NCBI RefSeq assembly: GCF_000714715.1
Contig: NZ_JMFO01000001.1
Span: forward strand, 1-64,000
Direction: 5' to 3'
Origin: Candidatus Magnetobacterium casense
GTDB taxonomy: Bacteria; Nitrospirota; Thermodesulfovibrionia; Thermodesulfovibrionales; Magnetobacteriaceae
DNA: 64,000 bases
This document shows, one piece after another, positions 8,155-16,512 of the stretch. Numbering within the stretch: the first letter of the stretch is position 1; each line of letters opens with the position of its first letter. The notes beneath the pieces were generated by a model that did no database searches, was not told the origin of the DNA, and worked only from the letters and a program-made list of their open reading frames with translations. Position numbers and translations under genes: made by a program.

Positions 8155-11100
8155 ATGTGTAAAGATTGGAGTACGTACAGGCCTACAAATGATCTGAATC
8201 TCCAGGCGTTGAAGGATGTCGTCAGGGCGGTTAGGGCGATTGCCTTTATTGGTGCGGGGTGTTCGATACCGCTTGGGTATCCGTCGTGGGCGGGGCTGAT
8301 TGCAAGGATACTGGATGAGATCGGGCGAACTAAGCCAAGCATGGCTACTAAGGTCGATATGCTCAGGGAAAAGAATGATGACCTTCTTTACGTTGCAGGG
8401 GAATGTAAAAGTCTCATGGGGGAAAAGGATTTTCGAGCCTTTATCGGTCGTGAGTTCCAGCCAAAAGAAAACGACAACCATACCGAAGAACATAAACTTA
8501 TAATAAAGTTGCCATTTTATAACTATATGACAAGCAACTATGATTCTTGCCTGGATAGTGCTTATTGGTCTGTCGAAAATAAAGCGCCATCTTCTTTTAC
8601 GTACAATAACAAACAACAACTGGCTGATTATTGTACATCGACAGTTGAACCTCAACGGAAGATATTCCACATACACGGAAGATATGATAACCCTCAAGAT
8701 ATTGTATTGACTGAGGAAGATTACAAGGGTGCTTATCAAGAGGGTTTTATAAGCTCATTGCGCAGCATTATAATGACTCATACTGTCGTATTTATAGGTT
8801 CAGGTGTTAATGATCCGGACTTCCTGAATATAATGAGGTTCATAGATCATGTGTTCATGGGGTGCCAGGGTAAACATTATGCTATCATTTCTTGGCCTGC
8901 AAGTGGCTATGCCGAGATTGAAGCTGGCAGGTTGCAAAGCAAATACAACATAACCCCCGTTTTTTATGAAATTCAAGGTGACAAACATACCGAGAGAGCG
9001 GGTATCTTAAGAGACATCCTGGATTATTGCAACGATGCCACGGCAGCCAAACCGACTCCCAAGGCAGTCTCCAAAGATTCAAAGGAATACGAGCTAAAGC
9101 AATACAAGGTCAAGCTCGATGCGGAATTGACCAACCTGAGAATCCTGGATATGAGCCGGCCATTAAACCTCCTGGATATATACATCAAGATAAACCTGCG
9201 TACAAAGGTGAAAATGCTTGAAGAGGATTGTGACGATACGTATGGCAAGTTGCATCTGGAGTGCTCTTCACCAGGGGAGATGGGCATCCCACGGTTGAAG
9301 GCGGAGCGTGAGTCAAAGCCAATGTCGATTGAGGAGGCGCTAACTGGCTATAAGAAGCGGATCGTAATCTTAGGCGACCCTGGAGCGGGCAAGACGACCC
9401 TGCTCAAGCACATTACCCTCAAGATGGCAGCCGATGGCGTGGAGACTATCAAGGGTATACCGATATTTATTACCCTCAGGGATTACATCAACAAGTATAA
9501 GCCTGACCTACTCGATTACATAGATGACGACCTTTCGAGGCGTTATGGCTTTAGCCACGCCAGGACGTATCTGGAGGAGGAGTTTAAGAGCGGCAATGTC
9601 GCTATCTTTTTTGACGGCCTCGATGAGGTCAGCGGTGGCAATCGTGAAGAGGCCAGCTCTAACTACCTCAAGGTTGTAGAAGTCATCAACGATGTTGCCA
9701 CGAACTACATTAACTGTCCCATTGCCGTTACCTGCAGGAAGGCTGGCTGGAAGGGGGGCATAAAGGAAGCCTTCAGCATCTTTGAGGTCATTGACTTTAC
9801 GCATGAGGATATAGCGAACTTTGTAGGTAAGTGGTTTCGGGGTACGCCTGAGAAGGCCAAGTCGTTAAACAGTCAGTTAAGCAGGAAAACGAGGGTCAAG
9901 TCCCTTGCCGGCAATCCCCTGCTGTTGTCTTTTGTCTGCATACTGTACGACAGGTTTGGGATATTTCCAAAGAGGAGGGGTACACTTTATCAACGATGTG
10001 TGGATGTCCTTCTCAGTGAGTGGGATGAAAGCAGGAGGATAGAGCGCAGGAGCATATTCGATCAGGACGATAAAAAACGGCTGTTACAGGATATAGCCTA
10101 CAGGTTTTTTGACAAAGGCGAGAAATATTTCAAGGAAGATGACCTTATCAGTGCTATACAGGAGTGTTTACCAGATTTGTACTTGAAGCCAAAAGAGGCA
10201 AAAGATATATTGAATGAGATAGCCGCTAATCATGGTTTGCTAAAAGAACAGGCCGATGGTTGGTACGGTTTTATTCACTTGACGATACAGGAATATTTTG
10301 CTGCTCATCAGTTGAAAGATAACAGGAATGGTTATGATATAGCCATAGCAAACAGCTTCAAACCCTGGTGGGAGGAGGTTATCCTGCTTCTTGCCGGAAT
10401 AGGAGACAGCACGGATTTAATAAAAGGGTTATTCGACAAACCGGATGACATCTTCGATCACAACCTCATCCTTGCCGGAAGATGTCTTGCGGAGAAGCCG
10501 ACACTAAAAGGCGGTGTCAAGCTCAGAGAGGTTGTGTTGAAAAAGCTGAAGGGTATTGTAACCGACGGTACGTATCGGTTAAATACGGACAGGGCTATTG
10601 ATGTCCTGGCTGAGAACGGCGAATTTGGGTTTTTGTTAGGTCTGTTACGCGATGATAAGCTATACAGTGATGTACAATCCCGTATAGCATATGCGTTGGG
10701 CAATATTGGTGATTCAAGCATTGTGGCGGACTTGATGGCTATTTTGCGCAATGACAAGACACCCAACGCTGTAAAATCAGGTATAGCAGATGCATTGGGC
10801 AATATTGGTGATTCAAGCATTGTGGCGGACTTGATGGCAATTTTGCGCAATGACAAGACACCCAACGCTGTAAAATCAGGTATAGCATATGCGTTGGGCA
10901 ATATTGGTGATTCAAGCATTGTGGCGGACTTGATAGATATTTTACGCAATGACAAGACAGACGACGATGTAAAATCCAGTATAGCAGATGCATTGGGCAA
11001 TATTGGTGATTCAAGCATTGTGGCGGACTTGATAGATATTTTACGCAATGGCAAGACACCCAACCTTGTAAAATCAGGTATAGCATATGCGTTGGGTAAG

Positions 11101-11643
11101 ATTGGTGATTCAAGCATTGTGGCTGATTTGATGGCTATTTTACGCAATGACAGGACAGACGACTTTGTAAAATCAAGTATAGCAGATGCGTTAGGCAATA
11201 TTGGTGATTCAAGCATTGTGGAGGTTTTGATAGATATTTTACGCAATGGCAATACACACTACCTTGTAAAATCAGGTATAGCATATGCGTTGGGCAATAT
11301 TGGTGATTCAAGCATTGTGGAGGTTTTGATAGATATTTTACGCAATGGCAATACACTCAACCTTGTAAAATCCAGTATAGCAGATGCATTGGGCAATATT
11401 GGTGATTCAAGCATTGTGGCGGATTTGATGGCAATAATAGATGAATATGGTATTCATAGGCGCCTTGTACGAACGATTGGCACGCTCGGTAACACCAAGG
11501 AACACTGCGACTGGTTGTTAAAGCTACGCTCAAAGAATATAACGAACAACATTATCCTCGACACCATCCACAACGCCCTCTATGATGTAAGCCGCCGGAT
11601 CGGGATGACCATTGGCAAAGACGGCACGCTCATCGAAACATGA
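8155..11643 (+). CDS. SIR2-NACHT-HEAT defence protein (NLR/STAND type)
   Basis: A protein of about 1162 residues with three parts. Residues 1-290 are a SIR2-like NADase: GAGCS near 33, TSNYDSCLD near 127 (catalytic Asn), HIHGRYD near 172 (catalytic His) and GSGVNDPDF near 215. Next is a NACHT ATPase with Walker A GDPGAGKTT near 407, Walker B FFDGLDEVSG near 485 and a following winged-helix/lid region. From about 846 to 1095 there are eight HEAT repeats of 33 residues. The known role of SIR2-STAND proteins is NAD depletion after phage sensing by the C-terminal array, causing abortive infection. All expected catalytic residues are present. The start is ATG at 8155 (GTG at 8152 also possible) with no clear ribosome-binding site. 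No helper gene adjoins it. Confidence 0.85.
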   Translation: MCKDWSTYRPTNDLNLQALKDVVRAVRAIAFIGAGCSIPLGYPSWAGLIARILDEIGRTKPSMATKVDMLREKNDDLLYVAGECKSLMGEKDFRAFIGREFQPKENDNHTEEHKLIIKLPFYNYMTSNYDSCLDSAYWSVENKAPSSFTYNNKQQLADYCTSTVEPQRKIFHIHGRYDNPQDIVLTEEDYKGAYQEGFISSLRSIIMTHTVVFIGSGVNDPDFLNIMRFIDHVFMGCQGKHYAIISWPASGYAEIEAGRLQSKYNITPVFYEIQGDKHTERAGILRDILDYCNDATAAKPTPKAVSKDSKEYELKQYKVKLDAELTNLRILDMSRPLNLLDIYIKINLRTKVKMLEEDCDDTYGKLHLECSSPGEMGIPRLKAERESKPMSIEEALTGYKKRIVILGDPGAGKTTLLKHITLKMAADGVETIKGIPIFITLRDYINKYKPDLLDYIDDDLSRRYGFSHARTYLEEEFKSGNVAIFFDGLDEVSGGNREEASSNYLKVVEVINDVATNYINCPIAVTCRKAGWKGGIKEAFSIFEVIDFTHEDIANFVGKWFRGTPEKAKSLNSQLSRKTRVKSLAGNPLLLSFVCILYDRFGIFPKRRGTLYQRCVDVLLSEWDESRRIERRSIFDQDDKKRLLQDIAYRFFDKGEKYFKEDDLISAIQECLPDLYLKPKEAKDILNEIAANHGLLKEQADGWYGFIHLTIQEYFAAHQLKDNRNGYDIAIANSFKPWWEEVILLLAGIGDSTDLIKGLFDKPDDIFDHNLILAGRCLAEKPTLKGGVKLREVVLKKLKGIVTDGTYRLNTDRAIDVLAENGEFGFLLGLLRDDKLYSDVQSRIAYALGNIGDSSIVADLMAILRNDKTPNAVKSGIADALGNIGDSSIVADLMAILRNDKTPNAVKSGIAYALGNIGDSSIVADLIDILRNDKTDDDVKSSIADALGNIGDSSIVADLIDILRNGKTPNLVKSGIAYALGKIGDSSIVADLMAILRNDRTDDFVKSSIADALGNIGDSSIVEVLIDILRNGNTHYLVKSGIAYALGNIGDSSIVEVLIDILRNGNTLNLVKSSIADALGNIGDSSIVADLMAIIDEYGIHRRLVRTIGTLGNTKEHCDWLLKLRSKNITNNIILDTIHNALYDVSRRIGMTIGKDGTLIET
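10690..11430 (+). repeat. tandem 99-bp coding repeat (HEAT array), seven near-identical units plus one diverged
   Basis: Each unit encodes ALGNIGDSSIVADLMAILRN followed by a 13-residue variable stretch; the shared core ATTGGTGATTCAAGCATTGT recurs every 99 bases from about 10706. Variation is concentrated at a few codons (ADLMA/ADLID/EVLID, NDKTPNA/NDKTDDD/NGNTHYL). The junction IAD/IAY alternates strictly along the array, suggesting a 198-bp two-repeat unit of amplification. The last unit diverges after IGDSSIVADLMAI. Confidence 0.9.
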
Positions 11644-11702
11644 AGGCCACCAGCCAAGACTCTTGCCTTTAATTTCCGAGGCTTAGAGGTACCTGTCGAT
11701 CA

Positions 11703-11906
11703 TCACTCAGCAGGCTGCAGTTCAAGCCTGTACAGACTCTTTATCGGGAATTTTTTGCTTGCATCAAGCATCTCTATTCCTACAATCTCATTTTTGGCTG
11801 TCGTATGCAATATAACACCCTCGGCTATCTCTATGGCTCCGTCAGGTTTTTTCGCTGAAAGCCGGATAAAAGCAGCGTCTACTTCTTTGTCGTAGTTTAC
11901 TTTCAT
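11703..11906 (-). CDS. DUF2283 domain protein
   Basis: A 67-residue protein beginning MKVNYDKEVDAAFIRLS and containing EIAEGVILHTTAKNEIVGIEMLDAS, the typical DUF2283 pattern. Start ATG at 11906 is preceded by GAGGT. Members are small and often found near toxin-antitoxin or defence genes, but their function is not established. It is transcribed towards the SIR2-NACHT gene and may have no relation to it. Confidence 0.8.
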   Translation of the reverse strand: MKVNYDKEVDAAFIRLSAKKPDGAIEIAEGVILHTTAKNEIVGIEMLDASKKFPIKSLYRLELQPAE

Positions 11907-11950
11907 GTCATTACCTCATGTATTCTGAGCAGAAGAGTATAAGTAGCTAT

Positions 11951-12075
11951 AACAACAGAAGAAAAGAAGGAGGGCGGCTCCGCCCCCTCCTCAGACCTCC
12001 CCCGCAAGGGGACCAGTCCCCTTGACCCCATTATTCTTAAACCTAATGTTCTAAACATTTATGATCCGTTATTTA
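11951..12075 (+). repeat. GC-rich intergenic repeat, copy 4, with two perfect hairpins
   Basis: Hairpin one is GGGCGG-CT-CCGCCC at 11972-11985; hairpin two is CAAGGGGAC-CA-GTCCCCTTG at 12005-12024. The shared AT-rich tail (CATTATTCTTAA, then TTCTAAACATTTATGATCCG) runs right up to the stop codon of the PP2C gene at 12073. The repeat lies between DUF2283 and PP2C, both read leftwards, and could act as a transcription end or RNA-processing site. Confidence 0.8.
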
Positions 12076-13086
12076 TAGCAGGAAGTATATGCACAGGGCT
12101 GCGATGATCAGTACAACGAGGGCAATGGCGATGCCCAGCTTCAACCTTGAACCATCGGGGGCAGTAACGTCGGGCGTCAACTGAACCGTCTGGTCGATTT
12201 CCTGGGAGCTTTCGTAGTATTCCAGCGTGTTGAGGGGGATGGTCACGTCATCGAGAGTCTTGTCTCTGTCGGGGCTGATCAAAATGTCGTCGTCGTCACT
12301 CTTTAACTCCAGCAGGATTAGCGTTATGTTGTCTTGCTTTGACAGGTTCTTTTTCAGGGCGTGCTGCACTATCACCTCACACTGCTCCTGCGCAGACTTA
12401 TCCGGATGCAGCCGCAGCAACGTTGCGATTTCGTTCCTGTCCAGGGCGTCAGTCAGACCATCCGTACACATCAGAACCCTTTCGCCGTGGCGAAGCTCTA
12501 TCGGTCTGTCAGAGATGTCAACACGCGGTATTTCCTCCAGGCCGAGGTAACTGGTCAGCATGTTTCTGTTTTTCTTGTTAGCCTCGAGGTCCTCCGTTGA
12601 TATCTGGTCCAGCTTGTGCTTGACGTCCAGCTCCGCACCGTAGGAGTGGATTTCGTTGACGTCCATCAGCCGCCCCCCGCGGTAGAGAAATATCCGGCTG
12701 TCACCCACCGATACCCAAAATAACATGTTCGCCCGCATCACTACCGCCACAAGCGTCGTGCCCATGTCACTGTCCTGCCCCGCCTTGATGTTGGTATCGA
12801 CGAGCTTTTGGTTGGCGCTTCTGAGCGCATCCCCGAGGGCCTCAGAGATAGACCGTCCGGCGGCTTTTCGCTTGTACACCCCCACAAAGGTGTTGACCGC
12901 CAGTACGCTGGCCTTCGCCCCACTGGTGTGCCCACCCATGCCATCGGCCACTACCGCCAAGAATCCACTGTCGGAGTTGACAACCTCACGCACCGGACTG
13001 AACGACGCAAAATAATCCTCCTGCCCTTTCCGGTTGCCCTTGTCCTGCTCGTTGCCAAAGTCCAATGTCCAGCTTCGTTGTGGCAT
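12073..13086 (-). CDS. PP2C-family Ser/Thr protein phosphatase with C-terminal membrane anchor
   Basis: A 337-residue phosphatase. PPM motifs: GQEDYF at 21-26, VADGMGGH at 46-53 (metal-binding Asp48), SVGDSRIFLYRGG at 126-138, CTDGLTD near 210 and DNITLILL near 253. After an acidic, Thr-rich linker a single hydrophobic helix (about 315-335) ends the protein, so the catalytic domain should be cytoplasmic and membrane-tethered. It begins 26 bases after the FHA gene and is co-transcribed with it. PP2C and FHA pairs reverse and read Ser/Thr phosphorylation; no kinase gene is found in this window, so the kinase must be elsewhere. Confidence 0.9.
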   Translation of the reverse strand: MPQRSWTLDFGNEQDKGNRKGQEDYFASFSPVREVVNSDSGFLAVVADGMGGHTSGAKASVLAVNTFVGVYKRKAAGRSISEALGDALRSANQKLVDTNIKAGQDSDMGTTLVAVVMRANMLFWVSVGDSRIFLYRGGRLMDVNEIHSYGAELDVKHKLDQISTEDLEANKKNRNMLTSYLGLEEIPRVDISDRPIELRHGERVLMCTDGLTDALDRNEIATLLRLHPDKSAQEQCEVIVQHALKKNLSKQDNITLILLELKSDDDDILISPDRDKTLDDVTIPLNTLEYYESSQEIDQTVQLTPDVTAPDGSRLKLGIAIALVVLIIAALCIYFLL

Positions 13087-13112
13087 AGCTCAATAATACC
13101 AACCTGAAAGCG

Positions 13113-13769
13113 TCAACTTTTATCCAGACTTTCCCAGTTGAATTGCTCCGTACACAAGGGGAGAAAGACAAATGTCGTCTGCCCAAACTGAACCCTGTCG
13201 TATGCCGTCAGCTTTGCCGGTTGCCGCACCTTTTCGCCATTGAGCTTGACCGCCTGATTTTTCTTGCGCAGCAGGTAAAAACTGTTCTCCTCGGGGTCGT
13301 ATTCAATCTCTGCGTGGTCGCGCCTGGAGATCATGTCATCGCCCTTGACAGAGATGTGCAGGTCTCTGGAGTCGTCACGACCAACCTCGTTGATACCGGG
13401 CCTTATGCGGTAATCCTTCCCCTTTTCGCTGCCATCTATGCACACCAGCCATCCCACCACGGGATTAAACCCCGCCTTCTTCTTAAAGATGCTCTTGGTG
13501 ACAACATCGACCTCCTCAGCGGCAGGCACCGGTGGCTTGGGCGCACTGACCTCAGGATTTGGCACAGTGACCTCCTGCCTGGGCGCAGTGACCTTGGGCA
13601 CGTTTATCACAGGGATCGTCGTCGCCTTGTCATCAACACCGGCATTAGCCATCCGGTTGAATACGCCGGTGCCGATCTTCTCATCCTGTGCATTTCTGCA
13701 GTAAGGACATTCAGGGTTTTTCTCAGGATTGTAATAGTGCATGTCGGCAGGACATCTTTTCATTGCCAT
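13113..13769 (-). CDS. FHA domain protein with N-terminal Cys motif
   Basis: A 218-residue protein. A short N-terminal Cys motif (C6, then C21-P-Y-C24) may bind zinc. A Pro/Val-rich linker follows. Residues about 105-205 form an FHA domain: the Gly-Arg of EVGRDDSRD and the ISRRDHAEIEYD core recognise phosphothreonine. Start ATG at 13769 is chosen because AAGGAG stands nine bases upstream; the in-frame TTG two codons earlier lacks support. It is the first gene of an FHA-PP2C operon. A shorter FHA protein with a similar zinc-ribbon start is encoded at 45760-46194. Confidence 0.9.
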   Translation of the reverse strand: MAMKRCPADMHYYNPEKNPECPYCRNAQDEKIGTGVFNRMANAGVDDKATTIPVINVPKVTAPRQEVTVPNPEVSAPKPPVPAAEEVDVVTKSIFKKKAGFNPVVGWLVCIDGSEKGKDYRIRPGINEVGRDDSRDLHISVKGDDMISRRDHAEIEYDPEENSFYLLRKKNQAVKLNGEKVRQPAKLTAYDRVQFGQTTFVFLPLCTEQFNWESLDKS

Positions 13770-13938
13770 AAACAATCACTCCTTCAATTATCATACTAAG
13801 CGTGTTTCCGTTAATCACCCAATATTATAGCAATATAACAGAAGAATTTCAAGACCTGAAAAAATTGACTATCGCACCAGAGTCAATCCCCCTGGCAACC
13901 CGTCCCAAATATTTTTGACAAGGTCGGAAAATTTTTCC

Positions 13939-13968
13939 TTGACAACAATTGAATGTTTTGACTAATAT
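13939..13968 (+). promoter_or_regulatory. sigma70-type promoter of adk-sat
   Basis: TTGACA at 13939-13944, an 18-base spacer, then TAATAT at 13963-13968. It is 62 bases upstream of the adk start codon and is the best promoter match in the gap between the divergent FHA and adk genes. Confidence 0.6.
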
Positions 13969-14029
13969 ACTTGTGCGGTTTTATGCTTAAAGATAAAACG
14001 AATCTTCTTTATAAAAATAGGGAGGTACT

Positions 14030-14674
14030 ATGAGAATAGTCTTGCTCGGAGCTCCAGGCGCAGGTAAGGGAACGCAGGCAAAGAAACTGATCGATAAGTA
14101 CGGTATACCACAGATATCGACGGGAGATATACTCAGAAAGGCCGTCGCCGACGCTACCCCGCTAGGCAAAGAGGCCAAGGGATACATGGACAGAGGCGAA
14201 CTGGTCGCCGACAGCGTGGTCATAGGCATGGTCAAGGAACGCCTGACACAGAGCGACTGTCAAAAGGGATTCATCCTCGACGGTTTCCCAAGAAACACGG
14301 CACAGGCTGAAACCCTCGATGCTACATTGGCCTCCGTGGGAATGCCCCTGCAAGTGGCCCTCAGCGTCGATGTGGACTTCGACGTCCTGCTCAAAAGACT
14401 CACCGGAAGACGCACCTGTAAAGGCTGCGGGCAAATGTACAACATATACTTCTCACAACCCAAAAAAGAGGGCAGTTGCGATAAATGCCCCGGCGAACTC
14501 TACCAGAGAGACGACGACAAGGAAGATACCATCAAGAAAAGACTCGACGTCTATCGTGCACAGACAGAGCCGTTGATCGACTACTACGGGAAAAAAGGAA
14601 TCCTGAAGAGGGTTGAGGGCACGGGCGACATCGACGAAATCTTCAAAAAGATATGCTCCATTTTATCGTCATAA
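14030..14674 (+). CDS. adk: adenylate kinase (zinc-LID type)
   Basis: A 214-residue long-form adenylate kinase (AMP + ATP = 2 ADP). P-loop GAPGAGKGTQ at 7-16, AMP-site STGDILRKA near 30, ILDGFPRN near 82 and a LID with four cysteines (CKGCG and CDKCPG), the zinc-binding version. GGAGG precedes the ATG. It is followed after 43 bases by sat. In the sulfate pathway the APS cycle releases or consumes AMP, so co-expression of adk with sat and apr makes metabolic sense and is known from sulfate reducers. Confidence 0.97.
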   Translation: MRIVLLGAPGAGKGTQAKKLIDKYGIPQISTGDILRKAVADATPLGKEAKGYMDRGELVADSVVIGMVKERLTQSDCQKGFILDGFPRNTAQAETLDATLASVGMPLQVALSVDVDFDVLLKRLTGRRTCKGCGQMYNIYFSQPKKEGSCDKCPGELYQRDDDKEDTIKKRLDVYRAQTEPLIDYYGKKGILKRVEGTGDIDEIFKKICSILSS

Positions 14675-14717
14675 TTTTTAAGGACATACAAAAAAATCAT
14701 CAGGAGGAAGTTTAGAA

Positions 14718-15932
14718 ATGGCATTAGTTAAGCCGCACGGAAAAGACAAGGTGCTGAAACCTCTCTTACTTACGGGAGCCGCACTACAAGAGGAAAAGAA
14801 CAAGGCCAAGACCCTTACACAGATCAAGATGGCCTCAAGGGAAGTCGGAGACGTCATAATGCTCGGCATCGGCGGGTTTACCCCCCTGGATGGCTTCATG
14901 GGCTATGACGACTGGAAGGGCGTCTGTGACTCCTACAAGATGGCCGATGGCACGTTCTGGCCAATCCCGATCACCCTGTCAACGTCAAAGGACCAGGCCG
15001 ACGGTCTCAAGACGGGACAAGAAATAGCCCTCGTCGATGAGGAAAGCGGCGAAATAATGGGCACCATGACCGTCAGGGAAAAATACACAATAGATAAGAC
15101 ACACGAGTGCAAGACCGTATTCCGCACCGATGACAAGGAACATCCCGGCGTGGCAATGGTCATGTCCCAGGGCGACGTCAACCTGGCCGGCCCTGTAAAG
15201 GTACTGAGCGAAGGTACCTTCCCCACCGAATATGCCGGCATCTACCTGACCCCGGCAGAGACTCGCAAGATGTTTGAAGACAAGGGCTGGAGCAGAGTTG
15301 CAGCCTTCCAGACCAGAAACCCCATGCACCGCTCGCACGAGTTCCTCGCAAAGATAGCCATCGAAATCTGCGACGGTCTCCTGATACACCAGTTGCTTGG
15401 TAAACTCAAGCCCGGCGACATACCCGCCCCCGTGCGCAAGGACTGCATCAACGCCCTGATAGAGCACTACCTCGTAAAAGATACCTGTATCCAGGCCGGT
15501 TATCCGCTGGATATGAGATATGCCGGCCCCAGAGAGGCCCTGCTACACGCCCTGTTCAGGCAGAACTACGGCTGCAGCGACCTCATAGTCGGCAGAGACC
15601 ACGCCGGCGTAGGCGACTATTACGGCCCGTTTGACGCACAACACATATTTAAAGAAATCCCCGCCGACGCCCTCGAAACAAAGGCTATGAATATCGACTG
15701 GACGTTCTACTGCCACAGGTGCGACGGCATGGCATCAATGAAAACCTGTCCGCACGGTAAGGCAGACAGACTCATGTTGAGCGGCACGGCATTAAGAAAG
15801 ATGCTCTCCGAAGGCACAGATGTCCCTGACCACTTCAGTCGCCCCGAGGTACTGGAGATTCTCAGGAAGTACTATGCCGGTCTGACGGAAAAAACCGAGA
15901 TCAAACTGCACAAAGCAGCCACAGGCGGATAG
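14718..15932 (+). CDS. sat: sulfate adenylyltransferase (ATP sulfurylase)
   Basis: A 404-residue homo-oligomeric ATP sulfurylase making APS and pyrophosphate from sulfate and ATP, or the reverse in sulfur oxidation. Active-site motifs are [11 protein letters not shown] (the HxxH nucleotide site) near 197-207, [17 protein letters not shown] near 291-307 and [12 protein letters not shown] near 354. A Cys/His cluster (FYCHRCDGM ... KTCPH) near 334 fits the zinc site reported in archaeal/bacterial dissimilatory forms. AGGAGG precedes the start. Length is normal. The direction (sulfate reduction or sulfur oxidation) cannot be told from this gene alone. Confidence 0.97.
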   Translation: MALVKPHGKDKVLKPLLLTGAALQEEKNKAKTLTQIKMASREVGDVIMLGIGGFTPLDGFMGYDDWKGVCDSYKMADGTFWPIPITLSTSKDQADGLKTGQEIALVDEESGEIMGTMTVREKYTIDKTHECKTVFRTDDKEHPGVAMVMSQGDVNLAGPVKVLSEGTFPTEYAGIYLTPAETRKMFEDKGWSRVAAFQTRNPMHRSHEFLAKIAIEICDGLLIHQLLGKLKPGDIPAPVRKDCINALIEHYLVKDTCIQAGYPLDMRYAGPREALLHALFRQNYGCSDLIVGRDHAGVGDYYGPFDAQHIFKEIPADALETKAMNIDWTFYCHRCDGMASMKTCPHGKADRLMLSGTALRKMLSEGTDVPDHFSRPEVLEILRKYYAGLTEKTEIKLHKAATGG

Positions 15933-16073
15933 CAGAGACATAAAAAAAAAGGGCAGGGGAGCGAATCTTGCCCCCCTGGCTCCTTAAAGAAGGATAGAAG
16001 GGTTTTAAGGATTGATGGTTTTATATAGTGGCTTTTTAAGCCATAATGTTATAGTTTAAAAGGAGGTTTTTGT

Positions 16074-16499
16074 ATGCCTAGTTTTGTAATGACTGAGAAG
16101 TGTGACGGTTGCAAGGGACAAGAGAAGACAGCATGTATGTACATCTGCCCAAACAACCTGATGAAGCTGGACCGTGATAGGATGAAGGCTTTTAACCAGG
16201 AGACCGAACAGTGCTGGGAGTGCTACAACTGTGTAAAGATATGCCCACAGCAGGCAATAGAGGTGAGGGGTTATCAGGACTTCATCCCATTAGGTGGAAA
16301 CGTAATCCCAATGAGGGGCTCAGACTCAATTATGTGGACCGTAAAGTTCCGCAATGGATCGCTCAAGAGGTTTAAATTCCCGATCAGGACAACGGCCGAG
16401 GGATCGGTAGACCCGTACAAGGGCAAGCCGGAGCCGGATTTTGCCACCCTTAAGAAACCTGGTTTCTTCAACTTGGCTCAGGTCAAGACAATTAAATAA
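16074..16499 (+). CDS. aprB: adenylylsulfate reductase beta subunit
   Basis: A 141-residue two-[4Fe-4S] ferredoxin-type subunit. Cluster ligands lie in CDGCKGQEKTACMYICP and CWECYNCVKICP; the C-terminal half is the tail that wraps around AprA. A strong AAAGGAGG site precedes the ATG. It passes electrons between QmoABC and the FAD of AprA. It is followed after 13 bases by aprA. The 140 bases between sat and aprB hold a small hairpin (TGGCTTTTTAAGCCA) but no clear promoter. Confidence 0.97.
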   Translation: MPSFVMTEKCDGCKGQEKTACMYICPNNLMKLDRDRMKAFNQETEQCWECYNCVKICPQQAIEVRGYQDFIPLGGNVIPMRGSDSIMWTVKFRNGSLKRFKFPIRTTAEGSVDPYKGKPEPDFATLKKPGFFNLAQVKTIK

Positions 16500-16512
16500 G
16501 GAGAAGAAAAGA

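Noticed and set aside
10458-11356. Long minus-strand reading frames opposite the SIR2-NACHT HEAT array
   Set aside because: They are antisense shadows of the 99-bp repeat; translations are repetitive and match no protein type.
10690-11430. Regularly spaced repeats that could suggest a CRISPR array
   Set aside because: The 99-bp units are contiguous, in frame and encode HEAT helices; there are no unique spacers of constant length and no cas genes.
15950-15995. Possible rho-independent terminator after sat
   Set aside because: The stem GGGCA/TGCCC is short with a large loop, and no T-run follows.
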